DNA of 64,000 nucleotides from Alteromonas macleodii ATCC 27126 (GTDB lineage Bacteria > Pseudomonadota > Gammaproteobacteria > Enterobacterales > Alteromonadaceae), in contig NC_018632.1 of assembly GCF_000172635.2 (NCBI RefSeq), positions 2,480,001 to 2,544,000 of the forward strand. Direction: 5' to 3'. The stretch's first letter is position 1, and every line of letters starts with the position of its first letter. Under the pieces are notes generated by a model. The model was not told where the DNA came from and did not search any database. It worked only from the letters and a program-made list of their open reading frames with translations. Position numbers and translations under genes: made by a program. Positions 47,094 through 54,746 of this stretch are shown piece by piece.

Positions 47094-47183
47094 GTTTATG
47101 TGCATTTGCGGCATGAATTCTAAAAACGTGATTAAAAACAACAGACTAAAACAAAGAACAAGACAGAAAATAGGTTGATTTAA

Positions 47184-48302
47184 ATGACAACCCAAGTAGT
47201 GAAAAAACACATGGTAGTGGCGCAAAACGCGTCTGGACGTAACATGAACGTGCCAATTTATCGAATGAAAGGAGCGCGTCCTGGCCCCACCGTGTATATT
47301 CAAAGCTCTATTCACGGCGCTGAAGTGCAAGGCAACGTGGTAATTTACCATCTCATTCAGCGCTTAAAAGACATGGATATTTGCGGCGAAATTATCCTAG
47401 TGCCCAACTGTAATCCCATTGGTACTAACATTAAAGCCGGTGAGTACACATTAGGCCGGTTCGATCCTGTGAACGGCACAAACTGGAACCGCGGCTACTT
47501 CTTCGATAAAGATGCAGTTGAACATTTCGCCAAAACAGTCACCCGCGAAGAGTCTATTGAAGGCATAAAACAACGTTTTCGTGCTCACTTATCTAACGCT
47601 ATCGACAACAAACTGGCTGAACCCTGGGGCCTAGGACTAGCGCAGCAGTTGAACCTAAAGCTACAGCAAATGGCAGTAAATGCCGATTTCGTGTTAGATC
47701 TCCACAACGGCCCGGTGTCTACCCGTCACGTTTATATTCCCGAGTACGCCAAAGACAGTGCTAAGCTGTTTAACATTCCCCATTGTATTTTTATTCCAAA
47801 CGTATTTGCGGGGGCGTTGGACGAAGCGACGTTCTGCCCATGGTGGACACTGCAAGAAAGCATAAAAACTAATTTAGCGCGTGAGGTAAGCTTTAACGTT
47901 GAAGCGTTTACGCTTGAAATGGGTAGCCAAGAAGTTATCGACTTTAACGAAGGTAATATAGACGCCACCAGTATTCTTAGCTACTTAAACGCCAAAGGCG
48001 TATTGCACGAATGCGATATTAAACCGACAGAAATGAAGCGTTTAGGCGTGTATTTAAAAGACTATAAAACCCTGTTTACTAACTGGGGCGGCATGGTGGA
48101 GTACATGGCGAAACCAGGCCAAACGGTGAAGAAAGGCGAACCACTGGCGCAAATTTTGAATATTGACGACCTAGACACCGACAACGGCAGCAGAACATTA
48201 GAAGCGCCTTGCGATTTAATTCCTATTCTGCACTTCCCGTCGGCTTCGGTATTGAGTGGTACACAGTTGTACAAGGTGTTTACTAATTACAAGGAGTTGT
48301 AG
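47184..48302 (+). CDS. Succinylglutamate desuccinylase/aspartoacylase family zinc hydrolase
   Basis: The 372-residue M14-type metallohydrolase removes an acyl group from an amino acid or related amide. Zinc ligands fit SSIHGAEVQGNVV (HxxE) and the later VLDLHNGPVSTRH; the catalytic Glu fits FTLEMGSQEVID. The C-terminal part (YMAKPGQTVKKGEPLAQIL) is a small beta domain typical of the AspA/AstE branch. The substrate is unknown. It stands just before the accessory island, with no clear terminator after it. Confidence 0.88.
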   Translation: MTTQVVKKHMVVAQNASGRNMNVPIYRMKGARPGPTVYIQSSIHGAEVQGNVVIYHLIQRLKDMDICGEIILVPNCNPIGTNIKAGEYTLGRFDPVNGTNWNRGYFFDKDAVEHFAKTVTREESIEGIKQRFRAHLSNAIDNKLAEPWGLGLAQQLNLKLQQMAVNADFVLDLHNGPVSTRHVYIPEYAKDSAKLFNIPHCIFIPNVFAGALDEATFCPWWTLQESIKTNLAREVSFNVEAFTLEMGSQEVIDFNEGNIDATSILSYLNAKGVLHECDIKPTEMKRLGVYLKDYKTLFTNWGGMVEYMAKPGQTVKKGEPLAQILNIDDLDTDNGSRTLEAPCDLIPILHFPSASVLSGTQLYKVFTNYKEL

Positions 48303-48405
48303 GTTTTTATACGCAAGTTGATGGAGTAAAACTTTATTACAACATGGTTGATTAGGGTATATAAAAACGTCTCCCGCAAGCTACTGGTTTATTCTTTGAA
48401 TTACT

Positions 48406-48440
48406 TTCTGCCGTTCAATTTATTGTATTGAACGGCAGAA
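48406..48440. repeat. Perfect 14-bp inverted repeat (hairpin)
   Basis: TTCTGCCGTTCAAT (48406–48419) and its exact complement ATTGAACGGCAGAA (48427–48440) are separated by seven bases. No T run follows on either strand, so it is not a standard terminator. The right arm is also the start of repeat copy A. Confidence 0.9.
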
Positions 48441-48505
48441 GAGTACCTTAAGCTGCCCATCGCACAAAGGCACTTCGATGGCAGCAATGAGCGTGAAGCG
48501 GACAT
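48431..48505 (+). repeat. Island repeat, copy A, split by a 46-base hairpin insert
   Basis: AACGGCAGAAGAGTAC (48431–48446) and GTGAAGCGGACAT (48493–48505) are contiguous in copy B (50536–50564, opposite orientation). Here they are separated by 46 bases (48447–48492) that fold as GCTGCC(C)ATCG / CGATGGCAGC. The two copies bracket the DUF5677-like and HNH genes. Confidence 0.85.
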
Positions 48506-48563
48506 TGGATATTTCTAACTCGCGAGACCGCTTCAGACAAAGAGCGGACGGTTAAGGCCTTTG

Positions 48564-48647
48564 TAACAAGCATTTTTTGTATAGTGGCGCAGCCACCGCA
48601 AAACGGAGCGAAAAAAAAAAGTGGGCCTGTTGACAAACTTGTTAGCC
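48564..48647 (-). repeat. attC-like recombination site candidate downstream of the DUF5677-like gene
   Basis: The ends pair exactly: TAACAAG (48564–48570) and CTTGTTA (48638–48644). An inner GTGGC/GCCAC hairpin and other partial pairing lie between. On the minus strand the element begins GGCTAAC, overlapping the stop codon of the DUF5677-like gene, as in many integron cassettes. The end motif only partly matches the RYYYAAC/GTTRRRY core, so this is a candidate. Confidence 0.45.
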
Positions 48648-49517
48648 ATTTACGCCATCGTATTTTTGATCAAATACCATGAAGATACTCTTATTCACTC
48701 TCTCAACCCAGTCTAACACGCCACTTAGGTATTTATCTTGACAATCAATTCTGTCTAGCCACATTTTATATGGCTTATTGCAGAATTTTATTGTAGGGCA
48801 TATAAGCCTTACATCAGCGCCATGGTAAAATGGATATACAGTAAACGTATTATCTTCATTTTTCTGTAGACACCAATCCATAGATTCGTTCCATGACCCA
48901 TGAATAGACTCGGACATCATTCCATAAGTACACTTATAAAGGTCTTCATCTGACACTTCTTTGAATATATCAAAGAATGACTTTCCTTGAAGCCTCCACC
49001 GGTTATTTTTCTGAATTTTAAAGTCCGCTTCAGTAAAGCCCTCTATGTTCATTTTTTCTTCAATTGAAACAAGGAGTCTTTTTCCCGCCTTAGTTTCAAA
49101 GAAGCGAGATCCTTGTTTCAGTTCTCGCAATATCCGTAATCGGTCCTTATATGAACACTTTCGATAGTCCTCCATAACTGAAATATCTTGCTGCATTAGA
49201 TACTGAGCGGTAATCGAGGCTTCTAATAGTGGACGCTCAAGTATACTAATAATCTCAGCGTTATCACGCTCATAATAAAGAGCGATCTCTTTGAGAAGCT
49301 TCCAAATTCTAGTAAGCAACCCCAAGATTGGAGCATCATCTAGAGAAAAACCCGTTGGGTTTCTTTCGACATTTCTCACGCGAGTGATGCAGTCATATAT
49401 TTCTGCAACATCTTTTACGAAAGTACCCGTAAAACTATTAATAGTTTTCAAATTTGTAAGGCTCTCTGATATATATGCTTCACTATAGCGAGACATTACT
49501 TCAGCAATTTCATCCAT
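48642..49517 (-). CDS. DUF5677-like protein in the accessory island
   Basis: The 291-residue mostly helical protein has LERPLLEASITAQYLMQQ near residue 92, YKDRLRILRELKQGSRFFE, and GMMSESIHGSWNESMDW near residue 200. This pattern resembles DUF5677 proteins, a family of unknown function common in mobile and cassette DNA. There is no signal peptide or membrane helix. ATG 49517 is 20 bases after a GTTAGCC motif (minus strand), and the stop overlaps a GGCTAAC motif, so the gene is exactly framed by inverted copies of the same seven bases. The composition is more AT-rich than the neighbours, which suggests transfer. Confidence 0.7.
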   Translation of the reverse strand: MDEIAEVMSRYSEAYISESLTNLKTINSFTGTFVKDVAEIYDCITRVRNVERNPTGFSLDDAPILGLLTRIWKLLKEIALYYERDNAEIISILERPLLEASITAQYLMQQDISVMEDYRKCSYKDRLRILRELKQGSRFFETKAGKRLLVSIEEKMNIEGFTEADFKIQKNNRWRLQGKSFFDIFKEVSDEDLYKCTYGMMSESIHGSWNESMDWCLQKNEDNTFTVYPFYHGADVRLICPTIKFCNKPYKMWLDRIDCQDKYLSGVLDWVERVNKSIFMVFDQKYDGVNG

Positions 49518-49536
49518 AGATACTCTCGAATATAAT

Positions 49537-49642
49537 GGCTAACGTTTAAATGAGGGACGCAGGTAAGTAGGGCATCATTTCGAAGCCGCCCCGCATGTAT
49601 GCATCCCAGCGAACTTAATACGAGGCAACAGTTGTTTGTTAG
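49537..49642 (-). repeat. attC-like recombination site candidate between the HNH and DUF5677-like genes
   Basis: About 106 bases of imperfect hairpin. On the minus strand it starts CTAACAAAC and ends AAACGTTAGCC; the inner arms GGGACGCA (49554–49561) and TGCATCCC (49600–49607) pair with one mismatch around a centre containing TTCGAA. Length, terminal TAAC/GTTA motifs and position right after one gene and 20 bases before the next match integron attC sites. Confidence 0.5.
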
Positions 49643-49650
49643 TAGTTTCT

Positions 49651-50436
49651 CTAAATAGCACCTAACGCTTCCATTCTTAAATGTTGGACTTCTTGAGTGT
49701 CAATAAACGTCGTGTCGAGTTGGTGTACTGTTAGAGCTTTACGTTTAGGACTAACCTCCACCATAAGGGGATTCAGCTTTAACCATTGTCTTAGTTTTGC
49801 TCTTTTGTAGCCTGCTTGTAAATTGGATTTAAACATAACAATTTGTATTAAAAGAGCTCCTACAACAATAACGCGAACTTTAAAGTCTGTATCAACTTGT
49901 GGCATCCAAGCAAGCCTTGCATGAAAAGGATTAAACTCTCCATTCGGGCCGATTTCAAATTTTCCTTTATATTTTAAAATTTCTTCAGCGGAAAGTATTT
50001 CAGGCTTATAAAGACCGGCGACAATAACAACATCATCACATGATTTTTCATTACCTAAAATATAGGGTATAAATTTTTTGAAACTTTTAGGGTTATTGTT
50101 TGAAGATCTCGCTGAATTGAAGGAAACTTTTAGAATCCATCGCTTAAATAGATCGTAATCGTATTCTAAATTTATAATCTTTCTTAAATAGTTTTGAGTC
50201 AGAACACCGGAATTTTGAAGCATTATCTTTGCGTAGCCATCTAATGTTCCTAATTTGACGTTGTTACAGTCCGCACACACATCCTTTATTTTCCCCTCAC
50301 CTCCAACTATTTTCTTTGCTTTTTCATTCCAGCCTACAAGAGGTCCATTTCCCTTTTCTAATTTATATATAAAATCAGGAATTATATGTTCTCTCGTCAA
50401 ACCCTTATCTTCTTCACAATATGCGCAAATACCCAA
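49651..50436 (-). CDS. HNH-type nuclease-like protein
   Basis: The 261-residue protein starts at TTG 50436 behind a strong GGAGGG. The N-terminal 60 residues hold a treble-clef HNH pattern: CAYCEEDKGLTREHIIPDF followed by VCADCNNVKLGTLD, that is two CxxC pairs around the H-I-I-P core. The rest (about residues 70–261) is not recognised. Such proteins are common in defence islands and cassettes, but the target is unknown. The coding strand is strongly AT-rich. The gene precedes an attC-like element. Confidence 0.72.
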   Translation of the reverse strand: MGICAYCEEDKGLTREHIIPDFIYKLEKGNGPLVGWNEKAKKIVGGEGKIKDVCADCNNVKLGTLDGYAKIMLQNSGVLTQNYLRKIINLEYDYDLFKRWILKVSFNSARSSNNNPKSFKKFIPYILGNEKSCDDVVIVAGLYKPEILSAEEILKYKGKFEIGPNGEFNPFHARLAWMPQVDTDFKVRVIVVGALLIQIVMFKSNLQAGYKRAKLRQWLKLNPLMVEVSPKRKALTVHQLDTTFIDTQEVQHLRMEALGAI

Positions 50437-50658
50437 ATTTCCCTCCAGCTGCTAAAAATTTTTTACGGTGACTTTCATAGCTTTCCGTTTCCCTTGAAAA
50501 ATCATATTCTGTGTTTTAATGGGACGGGATGTTAGATGTCCGCTTCACGTACTCTTCTGCCGTTTAATTACAAATACTCGAACGGCTGCTTCTGACACAA
50601 GCCGGAATTAAAGGAAAAAACTGCTGTGTTCACCAAATGTACTTAAAATGAATCAACG
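50437..50658. other. Region between the HNH gene and the broken toxin
   Basis: 222 bases that hold the HNH ribosome-binding site and repeat copy B (50536–50564). The motif GTTAGAT at 50532 matches an integron core sequence but has no clear partner arm. No gene is seen. Confidence 0.55.
50536..50564 (-). repeat. Island repeat, copy B
   Basis: On the minus strand, AACGGCAGAAGAGTAC (50564 to 50549) continues without interruption into GTGAAGCGGACAT (50548 to 50536). It is the inverted, unsplit counterpart of copy A. A degenerate arm with GCCGTTC lies just before it, corresponding to the left arm of the hairpin in copy A. Confidence 0.85.
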
Positions 50659-50955
50659 CTAATCTAATAAAAAACGCCTAAGATCTTGTTCGTGCCGCAT
50701 TACGTGCAAAATAAAGGCTTTGTTGTCCTCAAATTTATAAAAAATTCGACAGGGCTTCACATAAAGCTCGCGGTAATTGAGAGATGGTAATTCAGAGACT
50801 GACTTGCCTGATTTAGGATATTCCTCAAGTATGTCTACTTTGGCGAAGACTTCTTTAACCAGTTTCTTTGCCGCAACTAAATTAGATACCGCTATCTATT
50901 CTGCAATCTTGTCCAAGTCATTTAGAGCAGGTTCTGTCCATACTATTTCAGCCAT
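50659..50955 (-). pseudogene. ParE/RelE-family toxin interrupted by an amber codon
   Basis: Reading from ATG 50955 gives MAEIVWTEPALNDLDKIAE, then TAG at 50898–50896, then IAVSNLVAAKKLVKEVFAKV, SVSELPSLNYRELYVKPCRI and VMRHEQDLRRFLLD to a stop at 50659. The full length would be 98 residues, normal for ParE. Relatives have Tyr at the interrupted position (IAEYIA), so one base change from TAT or TAC explains the stop. The ATG overlaps the end of the antitoxin gene by 13 bases, the usual arrangement. The toxin is probably inactive. Confidence 0.88.
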
Positions 50956-51200
50956 TTATCCATTTTCTCTTTGGCCTGCAAGTTAGTTAAAACGTCATCA
51001 TTTCTTATTGCCTGCTCACCTTTTGCAATACCTTCCAGAATCGACATGCGCTTCTGCATCATCTCATAATCATCAACATCGACTAAGTAAGCCGATGGCT
51101 GACCATGTTCAGTAATCAAAACAGGCTCTTTTGAAGTGTGCAGGTCTTGCAAAATTTTTGTGGCTTGTCTCTTCAGTGTAGTAACTAATTCTACTTTCAC
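50943..51200 (-). CDS. Phd/YefM-family antitoxin
   Basis: GTG 51200 (VKVELVTTLKRQATK) gives 85 residues. The N-terminal DNA-binding part (TTLKRQATKILQDLHTSKEPVLITEHGQPSAYLVDVDDYE) is typical of Phd/YefM antitoxins, which repress their own operon and neutralise the partner toxin with the C-terminal tail. The tail here is intact, ending AKEKMDKWLK, although the toxin it should block is broken. A longer frame from 51257 lacks family support. Confidence 0.87.
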   Translation of the reverse strand: MKVELVTTLKRQATKILQDLHTSKEPVLITEHGQPSAYLVDVDDYEMMQKRMSILEGIAKGEQAIRNDDVLTNLQAKEKMDKWLK

Positions 51201-51293
51201 GATGCAGGTTCCAGCTTTCAAATGTACCACTATAGTATCACTTAACGATAACCACACAAGATTTCATTCGCTCAGAGCAGAGTGACAAGGTAA

Positions 51294-51950
51294 CTAACCA
51301 CACCCTACTTCACCCATACTAACGCGATATTTAAACTCACCACGCTGATTAAATACGTCAAAACCATTATCAGAAGCTTTAAGCTCTAGCTCCCATACCC
51401 AATTTGTTTTTTCAATAAATGTTAGTTCATAGCGGTTAAAAGGAAGTGGGCATTCTAAATAAAAATAATGGTAGGCCGTCCCCATGGCACCTGGATCTGC
51501 GGTAAACACATAAATAGTGTTATTTTCTATTGCAAATTCTTTATGAAAGTAATCTCGGTTAGTTCCTAGTGTTGCATCAATCAGTACACCTATAAGACCT
51601 ATCGCAATCTGAATGAGCGCCACTATTGCTAAAACACAGCTAAAAACAATAGACATCCATTTACTTTTAAAAAGATGCCTAAATGTACCGTGCTGCGTAA
51701 AAAGCAGGTACACCCCTGCGCAAAGCGCTATAAGCTTAACTAAGGCTAACGCGTCGCCGACCTGTGACATAAACTTGGGGGAATGGTAGTTTAAGCCCCA
51801 CAGCACACCACCATGCAGACTTTCCACTAATGGAACTAATATTAGAAGTAGCACAGCGAGTAAGGGAATGATCAAGGCCGCAAAGGTTCTTTGCGGCATT
51901 TGCTGGTTACTCGGGCTATGGTTTTGCTCTAATTGCGTTGTCCCTAACAT
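51294..51950 (-). CDS. Membrane protein of unknown function
   Basis: The 218-residue product is not recognised. Three hydrophobic helices are visible (FAALIIPLLAVLLLILVPLV; ALALVKLIALCAGVYLLFT; SIVFSCVLAIVALIQIAIGL), then a soluble C-terminal domain of about 90 residues with aromatic-rich strands (YFYLECPLPFNRYELTFIE). It starts 15 bases after the metalloprotease stop on the same strand, so co-transcription is likely. It lies next to the accessory island but has ordinary composition. Confidence 0.7.
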   Translation of the reverse strand: MLGTTQLEQNHSPSNQQMPQRTFAALIIPLLAVLLLILVPLVESLHGGVLWGLNYHSPKFMSQVGDALALVKLIALCAGVYLLFTQHGTFRHLFKSKWMSIVFSCVLAIVALIQIAIGLIGVLIDATLGTNRDYFHKEFAIENNTIYVFTADPGAMGTAYHYFYLECPLPFNRYELTFIEKTNWVWELELKASDNGFDVFNQRGEFKYRVSMGEVGCG

Positions 51951-51965
51951 TAATTATCAACTTCC

Positions 51966-54413
51966 TTAAATCGGCGAACCTGGCGGTAGCGGCTCTACTT
52001 CAAAGGTACTTGGCCATGCCTTACTAGCCCAATAAGTATCGAACTGTTCTTTCAGTATTTCATACTGATTGTCGTCTGCTTTGTCGTCTAACCATTCGCT
52101 AAATTCAAGCAGAGCAAGTTCGGCTTCCATTCTTACTTCAGGCGCCAACTTATCGTTAGTTACTGCTTTCATCACTGCATTTAACGCCACTAACTGTAAG
52201 CGTTTTGCTAATGGGCTTTGTGACTTATTTTTATACCAGTGGACGTTAAGTATTTGCTTCACCAGCATAGAAACGCCTACTTTTTTGCGTCGGTCATTAG
52301 TGCTTCTTGTTTGCCACTCTAGGCGGTTTAAGCGCTCTGGGTGCAATAGTAATTCAAACGCAAAGTTAGATGCTGAAGCAGCGGCAGAAACAGGGTCTAA
52401 CATTAACCCCATTTTGCCCTTAAAGTGCTCGCGAGTAATATCGTCGCCATACGCTGTCGGTGGAATAAGGGCGAGTACCGATTCAGGTATCGTCAGGTAG
52501 TCAGCGGTAGTAGCTGTAATTAACTGCTGCATAGCGCGTTGCTGCACTGCAGGCGCTACAAACTGTTGGCCCTGTGCTTTGGTATAGTCACCTTTGCGTT
52601 CGTATTCATACACTAAGCCGCCGACTTGCTTTGCAACGGCTTCTAACTGATAACGGTGGAGTAAGTAAATAGGCACTAAAGCATTTTCAAGCGAGGATAA
52701 ACTGCTATTTGGGCTTAAGGTGTCTAAACCTAAATTGGCTAACGCCAGTTCGCGTACTTGTGAAATTTCATCGAAAGCATCTAGCGGATTGCTACCGTTT
52801 TCCCACATATGGCCGTTTGCCGATGCATGGCGACTACTGCGGGTATCGGGATCTGACTTAAAACTTAAACCCTCATTACGGCCTTTTACGATAATTTTTG
52901 CCAAGCCTTCGGTTGCCTCTACGTCGCTGGCAAAATCTTGATAGCCATACGCTACGGCGTGAATATCCCATGCGCCTATGCCTTTATCATACGCGCCTTC
53001 CAAGCTAATTTTGCCGTTTCTAATACTAATTTTGGGATGAGGATAATCCATTACCGACGCACGGTTATTTTCACTTGCCGCAAAGTTGTGGGCTATACCC
53101 AATGTGTGCCCTACTTCGTGGGCTGAAAGCTGCCTAATGCGGTCTAAAGCCATTTCTTGCTGTGCAGTGGTGTCGGTGCTGCCGTCCTTAAAAGGACTGG
53201 TTAGGCCAAGGGCAATTAAATAATCTTGTCTTACACGCAATGAGCCGAGCGTAACGTGACCTTTGATAATTTCACCAGTGCGCGGGTCGACAACCGACGA
53301 ACCATAAGACCAACCGCGCGTTGCGCGATGTACCCAGTTGATTACGTTATAGCGCACGTCCATTGGGTCGGCACCTTCGGGCAATACTTTCACCTGAAAC
53401 GCATCTTTATAGCCTGCGGCTTCATAGGCTTGATTCCACCAGCTCGCCCCTTCTTTAAGCGCGGTCATTACGGGTTCTGGAATACCAGGATCTAGGTAAT
53501 ACACAATAGGCTCCACTGCTTCGCTCATTGCAGCATGCGGGGTTTTCTTGTTTAAACGATGGCGGGTAATAAAACGCTGTTCAGTAGGCTCGCTGATAGG
53601 CGTTGAATAATCAAAGTAACTGAATTTCCAGTAGCCCGAGTACGGGTGGTACTCTCTGGGCGTGTAATTATCATCAGGCAGAGCCACAAACGAATGATGC
53701 AAGTGCACCGACAAGCTTTCTGGGTCGGGCGTAACTTGCTGCACGTATTCGCCTGGCTTCTTACCTGCAAAGGTGACTAAAGCCTCTAATTCAGTATTTT
53801 TTTCAAAGCCTTTGGTTTTAGGTAAATACACGCCGCTTCGCATGTTATCTACACTAAAACTGCCTTGGTTAGTTCCCGCTAAGCGATTGCCAATGCCGTG
53901 AATATCGCTTAATAAGAACGGTGTGTAATCTATTAGACTGGCGCTGTCATTTTTGGCTACCAGCGTAAAACCTGCGATAACCGAATCAGCAAAGGCTTCA
54001 TCGATGCTCTGTTTCTCAGCGTCGCTGCCGTGAGCTGCTCGGTATTTGGTGTTGTGCTGCTTTAATAAAACCTTGTTTCCAAATTTTTCAAAGCTTACTA
54101 AACGCGTATTGCCTAGCTGGCCGCGATCAAGGCCAATGTCGTTAGACCCTACGCCGTAAGGCAAGCTGCTTTGAAACAGGTATTCGGCGTGGGCTGTTGG
54201 CACCGCCAAGTAAACTTTGTCGCTTTCATCGTCATAGTAAACAGGAATTAAACCATCTTTTTTGGTCATATCGCTGGTGAATTCACCAATGCTTGGCAGC
54301 GCAGCCAACGCGGAAGACGTAGACACGACAAATAATACCGTAATCGCAATGGCCGATTTACCCGATGCTTTTACTTGTCGCGCCGCTTTATGAAAAATGT
54401 TCAATTGCAGCAT
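51966..54413 (-). CDS. Large zinc-dependent metalloprotease (DUF5117/DUF5118 family)
   Basis: The 815-residue protein has a signal peptide (AIAITVLFVVSTSSALAA) and the extended zinc motif HEVGHTLGIAHNF (HExxHxxGxxH) near residue 440. Segments such as RYNVINWVHRATRGWSYGSS and HVTLGSLRVRQDYLI are characteristic of this secreted or periplasmic family. Substrate and role are not established; relatives are common in Bacteroidetes and marine gammaproteobacteria. A small membrane protein follows. Confidence 0.88.
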   Translation of the reverse strand: MLQLNIFHKAARQVKASGKSAIAITVLFVVSTSSALAALPSIGEFTSDMTKKDGLIPVYYDDESDKVYLAVPTAHAEYLFQSSLPYGVGSNDIGLDRGQLGNTRLVSFEKFGNKVLLKQHNTKYRAAHGSDAEKQSIDEAFADSVIAGFTLVAKNDSASLIDYTPFLLSDIHGIGNRLAGTNQGSFSVDNMRSGVYLPKTKGFEKNTELEALVTFAGKKPGEYVQQVTPDPESLSVHLHHSFVALPDDNYTPREYHPYSGYWKFSYFDYSTPISEPTEQRFITRHRLNKKTPHAAMSEAVEPIVYYLDPGIPEPVMTALKEGASWWNQAYEAAGYKDAFQVKVLPEGADPMDVRYNVINWVHRATRGWSYGSSVVDPRTGEIIKGHVTLGSLRVRQDYLIALGLTSPFKDGSTDTTAQQEMALDRIRQLSAHEVGHTLGIAHNFAASENNRASVMDYPHPKISIRNGKISLEGAYDKGIGAWDIHAVAYGYQDFASDVEATEGLAKIIVKGRNEGLSFKSDPDTRSSRHASANGHMWENGSNPLDAFDEISQVRELALANLGLDTLSPNSSLSSLENALVPIYLLHRYQLEAVAKQVGGLVYEYERKGDYTKAQGQQFVAPAVQQRAMQQLITATTADYLTIPESVLALIPPTAYGDDITREHFKGKMGLMLDPVSAAASASNFAFELLLHPERLNRLEWQTRSTNDRRKKVGVSMLVKQILNVHWYKNKSQSPLAKRLQLVALNAVMKAVTNDKLAPEVRMEAELALLEFSEWLDDKADDNQYEILKEQFDTYWASKAWPSTFEVEPLPPGSPI

Positions 54414-54746
54414 GCAGTTAGTCCTTATTATTGTGAATTTCTAGCCTACCCTATGTGGTGGGTTTTGCCCATGGTAGTTCATCGTTTAATGCGCTCTTTT
54501 TGCTTGTTATTTAGCTGTGAACAGGCTTGTTTTTTCCTACCGAAGGTAATGCACTAAAAACGCAACTATATGGAAGAAAACAGCTGGCATTGACTCTGCT
54601 CAATTGCCGTTTAAACATTCAAAAACACAAGCGACAACAAATTATTTGATCTTGGTCAACACCAAGCTTTGTTTGAGTTGTAGAGGTATTTTACGGCTTA
54701 TAAAATCCGCCGCCTTGTTTAAAGCGTCTAGTAGCGGTTTTTATCT
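54414..54746. other. Divergent intergenic region before trhP
   Basis: 333 bases between the metalloprotease and trhP. They hold both promoters and an FNR-like site at 54646–54659 (listed separately). No other feature is seen. Confidence 0.6.
54646..54659 (+). promoter_or_regulatory. FNR box candidate upstream of trhP
   Basis: TTGATCTTGGTCAA matches TTGAT-N4-ATCAA with one mismatch in the right half. It lies 88 bases before the trhP start codon. Regulation by an FNR/EtrA-type protein is predicted, not shown. Confidence 0.45.

Larger units (their letters stand above)
48303..48641. other. Repeat-rich region at the left edge of the accessory island
   Basis: 339 bases without a gene. Contents in order: a perfect 14-bp hairpin (48406–48440), repeat copy A with an inserted hairpin (48427–48505), a CCGCT/AGCGG hairpin (about 48528–48545) and an attC-like element (48564–48647). 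Confidence 0.7.

Noticed and set aside
48406..48440. Perfect 14-bp hairpin as the terminator of the 47184–48302 gene
   Set aside because: No T run follows on either strand and it is about 100 bases away; it also shares sequence with the island repeat, so it is listed as a repeat.
50532..50538. GTTAGAT as a third attC core site
   Set aside because: It matches GTTRRRY, but no paired arm or hairpin of suitable length was found around it.
48303..51290. Insertion sequence or prophage remnant
   Set aside because: No transposase, integrase or phage gene is visible; attC-like hairpins and inverted repeats explain the region better.
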